Source: Avoscillospira_A sp052117125
GTDB lineage: Bacteria > Bacillota > Clostridia > Oscillospirales > Oscillospiraceae
NCBI RefSeq assembly: GCF_052117125.1
Contig: NZ_JBQKJT010000005.1
Location: 62,001-126,000, forward strand
Reading direction: 5' to 3'
DNA: 64,000 nt
Shown here: positions 48,699 through 58,655 of the stretch, one piece after another
Position numbering within the stretch: the stretch's first letter is position 1
Layout: each line of letters opens with the position of its first letter
Notes under the pieces: model-generated
Told to the model about the DNA's origin: nothing
The model's database searches: none
The model's input: the letters and a program-made list of their open reading frames with translations, nothing else
Translations under genes and position numbers: made by a program

Positions 48699-50041
48699 GT
48701 CAGTTTCTCCTTTGGAAGTTGTATTGTGGCAGAGGTCCCGCGGCCTTTTTCGCTTTGGATCGTCAGTGTCCCCCCGACCATGGCGGCCAGACGGGCGCGC
48801 ACGTTGTCGATGCCGATGTGGGTGCGCCCGTCATATTGCGTCTCCTGCGGGTCATAACCCACGCCGTCATCGGCCACGGTGATGGAAAAGCAGGTCGCTT
48901 CCTCTCGCGTAGAGATGGTGACGGTGCCGCCGCCCGATTTCTTGCCCACACCGTACTTCACCGCGTTTTCCACCAACGGCTGCACCGTCAATGCAGGAAG
49001 CAGAAAGCTGTCGGCTTCTATATCATAGACGACATTCAGTTCCGACTCGAAGCGCATTTGCTCCAGGGAAAGGTAAATTTTGATGTGCTTGAGTTCCTTG
49101 GAAAACGGAACGGGGGCGGTGCGCCTGAGAGAATCCAGATTCCCGCGCAGATAATCCGCAAAATCATTGAGCGCTGTTTGCGCTTTCATCGGATTTTTTT
49201 CACACAGTACGCTGATAGAAGTGAGGGCGTTGAACAAAAAGTGTGGCTGGATCTGGCTGAGCATGATGTTGATCCGGCTATCAGACAGTTCTGCCGACTG
49301 TTTGGCGAGTTTTGTTTCCATGTGTGCAAGCTGTATCTCCTGCTCCATAGCGCTGCGCGTCTGCTGCGTGTGAAGTATCACATACAGCAGCACCAACGAA
49401 AGAGTCGGTGCCAGAAGCAATGGCGTGACCGGCCAATAGGATTCCAGCAGATACCCGATCAGTGGAAATATTCCGTAAGTAGAGAGAATACAGGTATCTC
49501 TTCTGCCCAGCACCCGATGATGCCATACCGTGAATAAAACGCAGAAAATTAATAGCAGTGTGCCCAACAGCCAGAAGAGCTTATAAAGCGGGCCCTCGAT
49601 CTGGTTGCCGTCTGCGTCGTACCAGATGTACCAGTCATTGAACAAACAGAATATCCAAAGCAGGATGACCACACCGCATATAGCCGATACAGCGTGGGGA
49701 AACACAAAAGAAATAGGCTTTTTTTGAGAGATGAAGTTGGAAAGAAAATAGGTATAGGCTACGGTCAGGACCACTGTCATGATGTCGGTAATCAATGTGA
49801 GCGTTTTTACCAGCGGGATTTTGCCCGGTGTCGGCTCGTTCAGCAGGAGCCATATCGCCGAATCGCCGATCAGAAGCAATGTCTGAATGGAAAGAACGGC
49901 GACAAACAGCCTGTTCGTCTTTGTCCTGTACTGGCGTTCTTCCCAGCAGCCCAGCAATAAGATCGCCATAATAGATGCCGCAAACAATTCCACTCCGGCA
50001 CTGAGAAAATTTAAATTGTCAACGCTTGGCATAGGTTCCAC
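48695..50041 (-). CDS. LytS-like sensor histidine kinase
   Basis: A 448-residue membrane kinase: six or seven helices in the first ~210 residues, a coiled linker, the HisKA_7TM/LytS-type phosphoacceptor box LSQIQPHFLFNALTSI (His), then a HATPase_c domain with VENAVKYG (N box), DDGVGYD (G1) and GIDNVRARL / GRGTSATI (G2). The external signal is unknown. Its 5' region holds two overlapping palindromes (50065-50110). Confidence 0.9.
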   Translation of the reverse strand: MEPMPSVDNLNFLSAGVELFAASIMAILLLGCWEERQYRTKTNRLFVAVLSIQTLLLIGDSAIWLLLNEPTPGKIPLVKTLTLITDIMTVVLTVAYTYFLSNFISQKKPISFVFPHAVSAICGVVILLWIFCLFNDWYIWYDADGNQIEGPLYKLFWLLGTLLLIFCVLFTVWHHRVLGRRDTCILSTYGIFPLIGYLLESYWPVTPLLLAPTLSLVLLYVILHTQQTRSAMEQEIQLAHMETKLAKQSAELSDSRINIMLSQIQPHFLFNALTSISVLCEKNPMKAQTALNDFADYLRGNLDSLRRTAPVPFSKELKHIKIYLSLEQMRFESELNVVYDIEADSFLLPALTVQPLVENAVKYGVGKKSGGGTVTISTREEATCFSITVADDGVGYDPQETQYDGRTHIGIDNVRARLAAMVGGTLTIQSEKGRGTSATIQLPKEKLT

Positions 50042-50064
50042 ACTCTTTTCATACAGCCGAACAG

Positions 50065-50092
50065 ATTACGCAGGAATATATTCCTGCGTAAT
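50065..50092. repeat. 28-bp perfect palindrome B in the kinase leader
   Basis: Arms ATTACGCAGGAATA and its exact complement. Overlaps palindrome A by the shared hexamer CGTAAT (50087-50092). Confidence 0.88.
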
Positions 50093-50110
50093 GGGGGTAC
50101 CCCCATTACG
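50087..50110. repeat. 24-bp perfect palindrome A in the kinase leader
   Basis: Arms CGTAATGGGGGT and its exact complement. In RNA from the minus strand, hairpins A and B compete for the same six bases. Confidence 0.88.
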
Positions 50111-50341
50111 ATAACCCTCTGTTTTATTTCAAATTAATAATATCAGTTTTCGTGCAAGTTAGACATGCCTTTTTCCTGCTTAATCAACAAAGTGAGCGTA
50201 CTACTGCAATATGATTGTAGCAGATAAGCGCCTTTCTCTCAAGCAACAATTTGGGGTACGCAGCATACTGTCGATCTTATTGATGCCGTCTATAATCTTA
50301 CATTAAACTTGGAATAGCCCAAAAATATTCCACTTGACTTT

Positions 50342-50368
50342 TGAAACGAAAACGGATATGGTGCCGTC
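50342..50368 (+). promoter_or_regulatory. ECF-type promoter of the sigma/anti-sigma operon
   Basis: TGAAAC (50342-50347), 17-base spacer, CGTC (50365-50368) followed by TAAT. This is the classic ECF sigma -35/-10 pair, so the sigma factor encoded 40 bases downstream probably drives its own gene. Confidence 0.72.
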
Positions 50369-50407
50369 TAATAGGATGAAGCCGCTTCAAGTACCGGGGG
50401 AAACACT

Positions 50408-51010
50408 ATGGAACAAATCGAAACAAAGAAAGCTCAACTTTCAGCCGCCATGGGAGACCAGCAGATCATTCAGTTGTTCTTTCAGCGGTGTGAGGAAGCC
50501 ATTACCCAGACCCAGAAGAAATATGGTGCGCTGTGCCGCAGTGTGGCCCAGCGGCTCCTGACTGACCCCAGGGACACGGAAGAGTGTGTCAGTGACACCT
50601 ACCTTCGTGTCTGGAATGCCATCCCGCCGGAACGCCCCCGCTCTTTGCGGGCCTATCTGGCCCGCATCACCCGGAATCTGGCATTGGACCGCTATAAGTA
50701 CAATACTGCCGCCCAGCGCAGCACCGCCCTCACCGACGCTTTTGAGGAATTGGAACCCTGGATCGTTGCCGGACAGGGTGATCCGGACACAGAACTGGAT
50801 GCATCAGAGCTGCGCCGGGTGCTGAACGGCTTCCTGCGCCGTCAGAGCGCTGAGGCCCGCGTGTTCTTTTTGCGCCGCTACTGGTATGGAGAGAGCATCC
50901 GGGAGATTGCGGAAGAATGCCATGCCAGCGAAGGAAAGGTTAAAACATCGCTGTTCCGCACAAGGGAACGTCTGCGCGCGGAACTGGAACAGGAAAGGAT
51001 TACACTATGA
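50408..51010 (+). CDS. ECF-type RNA polymerase sigma factor
   Basis: A 200-residue ECF sigma. Region 2 is RLLTDPRDTEECVSDTYLRVWNAIPPERPRSLRAYLARITRNLALDRYK. Region 4 has FLRRYWYGESIREIAEECHASEGKVKTSLFRTRERLRAELEQ. The next gene, probably its anti-sigma, overlaps by 4 bases. The ATG follows CGGGGGAAACACT. Confidence 0.93.
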   Translation: MEQIETKKAQLSAAMGDQQIIQLFFQRCEEAITQTQKKYGALCRSVAQRLLTDPRDTEECVSDTYLRVWNAIPPERPRSLRAYLARITRNLALDRYKYNTAAQRSTALTDAFEELEPWIVAGQGDPDTELDASELRRVLNGFLRRQSAEARVFFLRRYWYGESIREIAEECHASEGKVKTSLFRTRERLRAELEQERITL

Positions 51011-52137
51011 ACGAAACTCGTTTTCAGAAATGGATGAACGCCGTGGATGATGACCTGCTGGAGGAAGCGCAGCAGCCTATGAAAAAGAAGCGTTCCTGGC
51101 TATACAGCGCCGGGGCGATTGCCGCCTGTCTTGCCGTGGCTGTAACTGCCGTCACCATGACCCACCGAGGCACTGACCAGCCCACCATGATCACAAACCC
51201 CATGCACGAATCCAGCGCAGCTGAGTTTCAGCAGCTGGGATACTCCATCCCCCTGCCGGACAGTGCCTCCGGCACCTCCTACTACCTGATCGACACAGGG
51301 GCAAGCGACAAGCAAATGGCCGAAGTCAATTTTGAACAAGGCGGGCAGACGTACTACTGCCGTGCCTTAAAGGCAGAGCAGCCCCAGGACATCTCCGGTA
51401 TTTATGCTGACTGGACGGAGAGCCTGGACTGGAGCGGCGAAGATGTTTCCGTCCAGCTGCGCAAGTCCGAGGATGCGGCCTGGGTGGGCTGGTATGCTCC
51501 GGAGGCCGAGGTGCAGTGGTGTGTTGCCGGCGGCAGCGATGCCCAGGTGCTGCTGGACACCGCCCAAACCATTGTAGAAAAGCTGGGGTACGTTATGCCG
51601 CTGTATCCAATGGACAGTGCGGAGGACGCCTTTGCCGATGGCGGCTACTCCGTGGACTTCACGGCGGCAGACCTTGTCAAAACCGGGGGCGGATATTCCC
51701 TGACCGCAAAGATTTATGACTATGACCGCTATGAACTGGAAGACATTCAGAGTTTGAAAGAAGGCGACCAGATCCAGGTCTGTCGGAAGCCTGTGACCGT
51801 TGAGAGTATCCAGCGGGATAACGGTACCGTCATCATCAACGGCGGCATCGAAAACGGCGGCGTGGAACTGATTGAGGACGACGGCCTGTATTGTACCAAC
51901 GCAATGGATGACCAGCCGATCTACTATGATCTGGGAACGATCACCCTGCCCGTATCCACTGACTGCACCTTTGAAGACCACGCCGACCTGGAACAGGAAC
52001 CTGATGGCCTGGTTTATGAGTGCGAGGACGTCCCTGCGGCTATTCAGGCCAGCGAAACGCCCTTCAACTGCTACAACACGGTCATCACTGTCCGGCAGGA
52101 GCAGGTGGTGCAGATCATCCGCTATTGGATTCCCTGA
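51007..52137 (+). CDS. Membrane anti-sigma factor-like protein
   Basis: A 376-residue protein. A short cytoplasmic N-terminus (MNETRFQKWMNAVDDDLLEEAQ) acts as the likely sigma-binding part, one helix follows (LYSAGAIAACLAVAVTAVTM, about residues 32-52), then a large extracytoplasmic beta-rich domain (DUF4367-like in general appearance). Position, overlap with the sigma gene and topology support an anti-sigma role. The signal is unknown. Confidence 0.78.
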   Translation: MNETRFQKWMNAVDDDLLEEAQQPMKKKRSWLYSAGAIAACLAVAVTAVTMTHRGTDQPTMITNPMHESSAAEFQQLGYSIPLPDSASGTSYYLIDTGASDKQMAEVNFEQGGQTYYCRALKAEQPQDISGIYADWTESLDWSGEDVSVQLRKSEDAAWVGWYAPEAEVQWCVAGGSDAQVLLDTAQTIVEKLGYVMPLYPMDSAEDAFADGGYSVDFTAADLVKTGGGYSLTAKIYDYDRYELEDIQSLKEGDQIQVCRKPVTVESIQRDNGTVIINGGIENGGVELIEDDGLYCTNAMDDQPIYYDLGTITLPVSTDCTFEDHADLEQEPDGLVYECEDVPAAIQASETPFNCYNTVITVRQEQVVQIIRYWIP

Positions 52138-52170
52138 TGGATCAACATAATAGAATCGAGGTAACATGAT

Positions 52171-53436
52171 ATGATTCAGAAAGAAAAATACAACGTAAAA
52201 AGGGTGCTTGCCCTGATCCTGTCTCTCGCCTGCGTGACAGGGCTGCTGGCAGGGTGCGGCCGACAGAACACCAGTGAAGGAAAAGCTGACGGAAGCTCCT
52301 TGGAAGAACAAACATCCGACACCTGGTATGAAATTGATCAGGAAGCAGGCATTCTGACCGTCCGCCTTCCCGCCGAAAAGGAAGGATTCATTTGGGACTT
52401 TACCATCGACGACACCACCCTGTTGGAACTGCTCACGCAGGAGGACAATGACGGCACCTTTGTTGCCAGCTTCCGGGCGCTGGGAGACGGCGAGACAGTT
52501 GTGTCTTTCACCTATGCCAGGGATGATGCGCTGGAGGAAATCCGGGCGCTGAATGTTACCTGCAAGGATGGAAAAGTAGCCGACGTCTCCAACGCTTCCG
52601 TTATGCCCATTAGTGGGCAGGATGATCCGGAGATCACAGACCTTCGAAACAGCAACAGCATCCCCATGATTATGAAGGAACACAGCGCGGTGACCTGCGT
52701 CTCCGAGACCTGGGACGGGGAGAACAACTGGAAGAATAAGACTGTCCGTCAATTCGTCAGTTCCGATGGCCGTCTGTGGTATGACTACGAACAGTACGAT
52801 GATGCTGACCAGGTCGTATACTGCGAGGCGGGATACATCAACGATGACGTTCCCGGTGCCCTGTATACCTGCGAAAAAGACGGTCTGAAAACGATGACGC
52901 CGTGCCCGGCGTCTGAGTATGAAGCCATGGTGTCTGACCGCTGGCTGGCGCGTCAACCGTGTGACTATGAGACCGTGGTGGACAAGGCTGACAGCACGGA
53001 GTATGGAACCACCACCCTGACCGCCGCCAGGCAGAATGGCCTGACAGGGATCAACAGCGAGGTCATTTACTTTATTGACGATGCGACTGGCCTCATCACC
53101 GGTATGGAGGTGACGGAGCATAGTGCAGAGGACGGCAGCGTAGTCTCCGTGACCCGCAGCAATATTCTCTACGATGAACCCCGGCTCATGGAGGAGCAGG
53201 CGGCTATGAATATTCTGTTCCCGGAGGACGCCTGCTATCTGAACGTGATCATCAATCCCGGAAAAGAGAATTCCGAGGAACAGGCTTTCCAGGTGGATAA
53301 GTCCACGGAGGTGGAATTTGATGCCATGGAGGGCTATCAGCTGTACTACGATTATGATTGTACCCAGCCCATGGATTGGATCGATGTGGGGCAGAATAAA
53401 CTGACTGTCTATGTCACGATAGATCCTGCGAAATAA
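52171..53436 (+). CDS. Lipoprotein with chagasin-like inhibitor domain
   Basis: A 421-residue lipoprotein: lipobox VTGLLAGC (Cys near residue 27) after a charged N-terminus. The domain at about 50-130 (GFIWDFTIDDTTLLELLTQ, then GTFVASFRALGDGETVVSFTYARDDALEEIRALNVT) resembles the chagasin/I42 cysteine-protease inhibitor fold. About 290 further residues are unrecognised. Third gene of the ECF operon, 34 bases after the anti-sigma. It could shield the surface from proteases, but this is inferred. Confidence 0.72.
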   Translation: MIQKEKYNVKRVLALILSLACVTGLLAGCGRQNTSEGKADGSSLEEQTSDTWYEIDQEAGILTVRLPAEKEGFIWDFTIDDTTLLELLTQEDNDGTFVASFRALGDGETVVSFTYARDDALEEIRALNVTCKDGKVADVSNASVMPISGQDDPEITDLRNSNSIPMIMKEHSAVTCVSETWDGENNWKNKTVRQFVSSDGRLWYDYEQYDDADQVVYCEAGYINDDVPGALYTCEKDGLKTMTPCPASEYEAMVSDRWLARQPCDYETVVDKADSTEYGTTTLTAARQNGLTGINSEVIYFIDDATGLITGMEVTEHSAEDGSVVSVTRSNILYDEPRLMEEQAAMNILFPEDACYLNVIINPGKENSEEQAFQVDKSTEVEFDAMEGYQLYYDYDCTQPMDWIDVGQNKLTVYVTIDPAK

Positions 53437-53643
53437 GCATTTAAGAGATTCTTCTGTGATTGAACACAAACAGATTTCGAAAATCTAACGCCGTAAACGG
53501 CATAGGAAGATCACTATAAATCAAACACACGAGCAGTGGGACAGATGAACAATTCTTGTCACTTCGGATATTAAGCCCGCATCGGTGCAGATGACGATAA
53601 GTAACATAAAAAGTCGGTCTGATTCGAATCCTTTCATAACCGT

Positions 53644-55542
53644 TTACGAAAAGCAATCCGGTCTGCCGATACTCGTAAACCCCTGCAAACCGGTCAGCAC
53701 CACATTGTTCTGTGAACTGGCGCAGTGGATGATGAGCGGGCTGCCGCTCTCGTCTTTGCCAACGAAAATGCCCACATGGGAGTCGCCCGGATAGAACACC
53801 AGATCACCCGGCAGGGCTTCGCTCCAGGAGATCGGCTTGCAGTAGCCGTGCTGACTGGCCGCACCGCCGCCGTGCCCCATCACATAGCCCAGAGAATTAT
53901 TGAATACCCAATCGACAAAGCCTGAGCAATCTAGCCCGTAAGGACGGACTGTCCCCGTGCTGCGGCTTCCCGGCGCGGTCACGCGGGTGGGTGTTCCCCA
54001 GCGGGAGTCCCAGCCGATGGCGCTGCTTTTGCCACCCCAGAAATAGTTCACCTTGCCGAGCAGGGAGTAGGCTTTCTCCACCACCGCTTTCCGCTGTGCT
54101 GAAACATCTTTCGGCATAGCAGCAAGCATGGCGCGGATCTGCGCCTCGTCCAGACTGACCTCGCCGCCGTAGGTGCCGACCAACTCGGCAAGCATCTGTG
54201 CGTACTCCGGCTTCAGCACCTCGGTCAGTGCTTCGCGCTGGCTCTTGCTGAAATGATAGATGTCGGGCATTTCGGTCGCTTTTTTGCTTGTGATCGTGAT
54301 ATGGAGGATGGTTTCGGTGTCGTCCTCATGCTCGATGGTCTGCACATACCAGCTCACCTCGTTCATGTCCCGGAACACCTGCCGGATGAGGTCGATACGC
54401 TCCTCGTCTATCGTCACAACATCTGTAGCATCGGCATCCGCACCGGCAGTTTTCACCGCAAATACCGCGATGATGTCCGTCCAGTTGCGGATGGTCAGGT
54501 CACTGCCGCCGTCCGGCTCCCGGTGGATCACTACGCTATCGGTCGGGTTCTCGACCTGTATCCGGCTGATTTCGGAGGCGAACTCGCTGTTGATGCGCGC
54601 CACCGCCTGCGGCACGGACTGGGCATCGCTGTCGTTGCCCGACCAGAACACGCCGAAGGGCGTTCCCATGACCGCCGCCGCACCGCCGATGACCAGGATC
54701 AGCGCAATAAGCGCACCAGCACCGCCCAGAAGTCCTACCGCCGCTCGTGCCGCAGCCTGTCCAGTGCGGATGACGGCATTTTTAAGCCATGCAAAGCCTT
54801 TTGCGGTGCGTTTTGCCGTCTGTGCGGTCTTTTGTGCGGTTTCCTGCACGAACTGCTGCTGCATTTTCTCTTTTGTTTTCGCTGCGACCTGCGCCTGCAC
54901 TTTCGCCGCCGCCTGCTGACGCATGGACTGCGTTTGCCGCCCTGTGAACATCAGTTCACGGGGCGGCTTTTCTGCTTTTTGGGGCGGTGTCGATGCGGTT
55001 TCCCTGCGCCGGTGCGTATGCACACTCGGCGTATCGACAGGGACAGAGGAGGGCGTATCCGTAAAGCGATGCTCCTGCAACGCAAAATCGTCCTGCACTC
55101 GAAAGGCCTCCTGTTTTGCTTCCCGCACCACAGTTTCCCGGCGGCGTTCAGTCTGCTTTTTCGCCTGCTCCTGCCGGAATTGCTGCTTGGCACGCATGAC
55201 TTGCGGCGGATCGCTCTGACGCAGAGGAGCCGCATTTTCCACCCTCTCTTTCGGCTTGGTGGAAATAACGGCGCGGTCAAACTGCTTCTGCGCCAGCGCC
55301 TTGCCGGAGCGGAACGCTGTCCGTGCGCTGATCTCTGCCGCTCTTTGTGCGGTAGTCTCAAACCGACTTGCCGGTTCCGAGAACACAGACTGCGCTTCTT
55401 CCTGCTGCTCTGTGTTTTTGGCCGTGAGCTGACGACGGGCTGCGTTCTCTCGCAGCACCTTCGCCGCCTGCTCGGGGAGAAACGCTGTGGTCTGCCGGGT
55501 CTGGATGTCCCGGCCTTTGGGGCGTGTTCTTATCTCTTTCAC
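53644..55542 (-). CDS. CD1108-type conjugation protein with NlpC/P60 peptidoglycan hydrolase domain
   Basis: A 632-residue ICE protein. The N-terminal ~240 residues are basic, Gln/Ala-rich and coiled; one membrane helix follows (LLGGAGALIALILVIGGAAAVMG, about residue 270); then an external alpha/beta domain; and a C-terminal NlpC/P60 domain with nucleophile Cys in YGLDCSGFVDWVF and His in GDSHVGIFVG. It opens the wall for the conjugation channel and is normally encoded just after virB4. It overlaps the chimeric ORF by 4 bases. Confidence 0.9.
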   Translation of the reverse strand: MKEIRTRPKGRDIQTRQTTAFLPEQAAKVLRENAARRQLTAKNTEQQEEAQSVFSEPASRFETTAQRAAEISARTAFRSGKALAQKQFDRAVISTKPKERVENAAPLRQSDPPQVMRAKQQFRQEQAKKQTERRRETVVREAKQEAFRVQDDFALQEHRFTDTPSSVPVDTPSVHTHRRRETASTPPQKAEKPPRELMFTGRQTQSMRQQAAAKVQAQVAAKTKEKMQQQFVQETAQKTAQTAKRTAKGFAWLKNAVIRTGQAAARAAVGLLGGAGALIALILVIGGAAAVMGTPFGVFWSGNDSDAQSVPQAVARINSEFASEISRIQVENPTDSVVIHREPDGGSDLTIRNWTDIIAVFAVKTAGADADATDVVTIDEERIDLIRQVFRDMNEVSWYVQTIEHEDDTETILHITITSKKATEMPDIYHFSKSQREALTEVLKPEYAQMLAELVGTYGGEVSLDEAQIRAMLAAMPKDVSAQRKAVVEKAYSLLGKVNYFWGGKSSAIGWDSRWGTPTRVTAPGSRSTGTVRPYGLDCSGFVDWVFNNSLGYVMGHGGGAASQHGYCKPISWSEALPGDLVFYPGDSHVGIFVGKDESGSPLIIHCASSQNNVVLTGLQGFTSIGRPDCFS

Positions 55543-58232
55543 AGCGACTCACCCGGCTTTGTCGTCATCAGACGGTACAACGCAGTACCCCGCGGGAACT
55601 GGTTGATGAACGGCACCAGTGCGCCGCCAACCTTGATTAGCCCATGTCCCGACTCAGCGTTATTGATGTAGCCGAGCTGTTCTTCCGAAATGCGGAGCAT
55701 CCGCACCAGCTCCTCCTGATCGGTGGGAGCCTGTGACAGCATCAGCAGAAACTCCGAGTTCGCCAGCATATTTTTCGCTGTGGGAGAGCGCAGGCAGTCA
55801 GTGACATTCTGCGTGATGCCGGTCGCGGCGGCATTTTTCTTACGAAAACGCTTCCAGCTCTCCTCCAGAAAGCCGGTGCTGTACTCGTTGGCGAAGAACA
55901 GGTAAATTTCGTCGATGTAGATCCATGTGCGCCGTCCGCGCCGGTGGTTCTCAATGACGCGGTTCAAAATCGCGTCCAGCATGACAAGCATTCCCACGGT
56001 CTTGAGCTGACTGCCTAAATCGAAGATGTCGAACAGCATGATGCGGCTGCTCATATCTACATTGGTTTGGTACAAGTAGGCATCGAAGGTGCCCTCGGTG
56101 ACATAGCTGTAAATGTCTACCTCCGGGTTTTCATTGCCCTGCCGGATGATGCGGCCCTCCCGCTGCTGAAGGTCGGACGGACGCCACGGGCAATCGAGAT
56201 GGTGGAGTGCGATGAGTTTTTGCTGACAGTTGGTGCCAGCGCCCATGCGCTGGGTGCTGCCCAGCAGGATACGCACCTGACCGCTCCGCACTTTGCCGAA
56301 CAGGTCTTTCTTCTGTACCTCGCTCTTGGCGTTGTGGATGAAGGCGATCTCGTTTTCGGGAACGCCCAATTCCAGCAATTTCGCGCGAATATCATCATAA
56401 ACGCTGAAGGTGCCGTCATCCTTCGGTGTGCTGAGGTCGCAAAAAATCATTTGGGTGGAGCGTTGGCCAGCGGTGCGCTGCCAGATCTCAAACACATTTT
56501 CGGCGCACTTGGCGGCTTTGCTGTTGGGATCGCTGGGAAGCATGGGGTTGACCAGTCGCTGATCCAGCGCCAGCTTGCGGCCATCGTTGGTAATCATCAG
56601 CATATTGTCCACGCTGCTGTCCACCTCGCGGTTGCGGACTTTCTCAGCGCGCTCCGCCAGCGACGCCACGATCTCTTTCTGATACTCGGAGGGTTTCAGG
56701 GCGATGTTGTGGTAATGCGCCTCCGGCACGGGGAGCTTGAGCATATCCGCCGTCTGGATGTCCGCCACATTTTTGAAAACGGACATCAACTCTGGCAGGT
56801 TATAAAACTTGGCGAAGCGCGTCTTGGCCCGGTAGCCGGTACCCTCCGGAGACAACTCGATTGCGGTGACGGTCTCGCCGTAGTTCGCCGCCCATGCGTC
56901 AAAGTGCTGCAAGCCCTGTTCCTCCAGCGCCGACATCTGCAAGTAACGCTGGATGGTGTAAAGCTCCACCATACTGTTGGAAATGGGGGTGCCGGTGGCA
57001 AAGACAATGCCGCGTCCCCCAGTAATCTCGTCGAGGTAGCGGCACTTCATAAATAAATCGCTGGATTTCTGCGCTTCGGTCTGGGCAATACCTCCCACAT
57101 TGCGCATCTTCGTGTAAAGAAAGAGATTTTTGAAATAATGGCTCTCATCAATGAAGATACGGTCAACACCCAATTCCTCAAAGGTGACCACATCGTCCTT
57201 GCGGCTCTGGTCATTCAGCTTGTCGATCTTGGCTTGCAGGCCCTTCTTGGTTTTCTCCATCTGTTTGATGGTGAAGTTCTCGGCTTTTTCTCGCTTGGCA
57301 TCGGAAATCCCCACCATGATCTCGTCGATCTGCTGTTCCAGAATGACCCGCTGGCGCTCTACGCTCATAGGGATCTTCTCGAACTGCGAATGCCCGATAA
57401 TAACGGCGTCATAGTCGCCGGTGGCGATTCTGCCACAGAATTTCTTGCGGTTTTTGGTCTCAAAATCCTTGCGGGTAGCGACAAGGATGTTCGCTGCCGG
57501 ATAGAGCTGCAAAAACTCAGTGGCCCACTGCTCTGTCAGGTGGTTGGGCACCACAAAGAGAGATTTTTGACACAGGCCCAGCCGCTTTGACTCCATCGCC
57601 GCCGCGACCATTTCAAATGTCTTGCCGGCACCGACAACGTGTGCCAACAGCGTATTTCCACCGTAGAGAATGTGCGCGATGGCGTTGACCTGGTGCTTGC
57701 GGAGCGTGATCTCCGGGTTCATGCCTGAAAAGCTGATGTGACTGCCATCATACTCACGGGGGCGGTTGCTGTTGAACAGAATATTATAGGTCTTACAGAT
57801 GGCTTCGCGCCGGTCCGGGTCTTTCCAGATCCACTCAGCAAAGGCATCTTTAATGAGTTCCTGCTTGCTCTGGGCGATGGCGGTTTCCTTCTTGTTGAGG
57901 ACAGCGGTTTTCCTGCCATCGTCATCGTACACATAATCGAAAATGCGGACATCCTTCAGATTCAAGGTAACTTCGATGATTTCATAGGCGTTGATGCGCT
58001 GTGTGCCGTAGGTGCTAATGGCCTTGACATTGCCGCGATCCTTGCTCTTACCCTCGATGCGCCATTCACCGGTGATTTTAGAATAGTGGACCTTCATGCC
58101 CCATTGTGCGCTGCGGGGTGTACCCAGCGTTTCAAAAATAAATCGGCGCACATATTCAGTGTCCAGCCATGTAGCGCCCAGCCGGACGGAGATCTCGCTG
58201 GCGGTGAGGTCGGTGGGCTGCACCTGCGCCAA
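55539..58232 (-). pseudogene. Chimera: SNF2-type helicase fragment fused to VirB4 C-terminus
   Basis: An 897-codon frame made of two unrelated pieces. Its first ~720 codons are the middle of the giant ICE SNF2 helicase/methylase protein (Walker A HVVGAGKTFEM, DExx box IFIDESHYFKN, motif VI-like GSTQRMGAGTNCQQ and WRPSDLQQREGRIIRQGN). From about 56,070 on, the sequence is VirB4-type conjugation ATPase (TWIYIDEIYLF Walker B, SWKRFRKKNAAATGITQNVTDCL). The join is near YLYQ-TNVD. Both gene ends flanking the deletion are lost, so the protein is probably non-functional even though the frame is open. Confidence 0.8.
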
Positions 58233-58588
58233 TGCCTCGGCGTTGATCTGATAGTGTCCGAAATTTGGTAGACATACAGCGGCCCGAACTCGTCCTTGAT
58301 ATGGTTCCGATAGAGAGAATCATATTTCTTCAAGGTAGCATAGGCTCTGGTGGCCTTGCCCTCACGCTCGATAAACTCCTCGTAGACGGTGTGAAACGAA
58401 ATTTTCTTGTTTTCCACATAGTCGCCGGTGTTGTTTAGGTGGTAGAGTACATCCTGCATCGCTTTGGTCGCTTCACGTTCTGTCTTGAAGCCACCCTTTT
58501 CAACCTGCTTGCGCTTACCATCGACCGTACCCAAGTCAATACGATAAGACCATGCGTTTTTTCGCTTTTTTCTGACGCTACCTTTCAT
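58094..58588 (-). pseudogene. Tyrosine integrase N-terminus, truncated by deletion
   Basis: The first ~109 codons are a normal ICE tyrosine integrase start: AP2-like arm-binding domain (KRKNAWSYRIDLGTVDGKRKQVEKGGFKTEREATKAMQDVL) and the beginning of the core-binding domain (FHTVYEEFIEREGKATRAYATLKKYDSLYRNHIKDEFGPLYVYQIS). At about 58,262 it runs into helicase sequence in another frame, so the whole catalytic domain is missing. The start at 58588 follows GGGAGG. Confidence 0.82.
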
Positions 58589-58655
58589 TTCTGGGTCCTC
58601 CCATAGATTGATTTTCTAACGAGAGTATAGCAGGCATCTGAAAAGACGGCAAAAA

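Larger units (their letters stand above)
50042..50407. other. Divergent regulatory region between sensor kinase and ECF sigma operon
   Basis: These 366 bases hold the overlapping palindromes (50065-50110), AT-rich sequence around 50110-50280 and the ECF-type promoter (50342-50368). No gene or RNA class is recognised. Confidence 0.6.

Noticed and set aside
51367..53469. 700-codon minus-strand frame opposite the anti-sigma and lipoprotein genes
   Set aside because: Antisense shadow; the plus-strand genes have ribosome sites, lipobox and overlaps that fit an operon.
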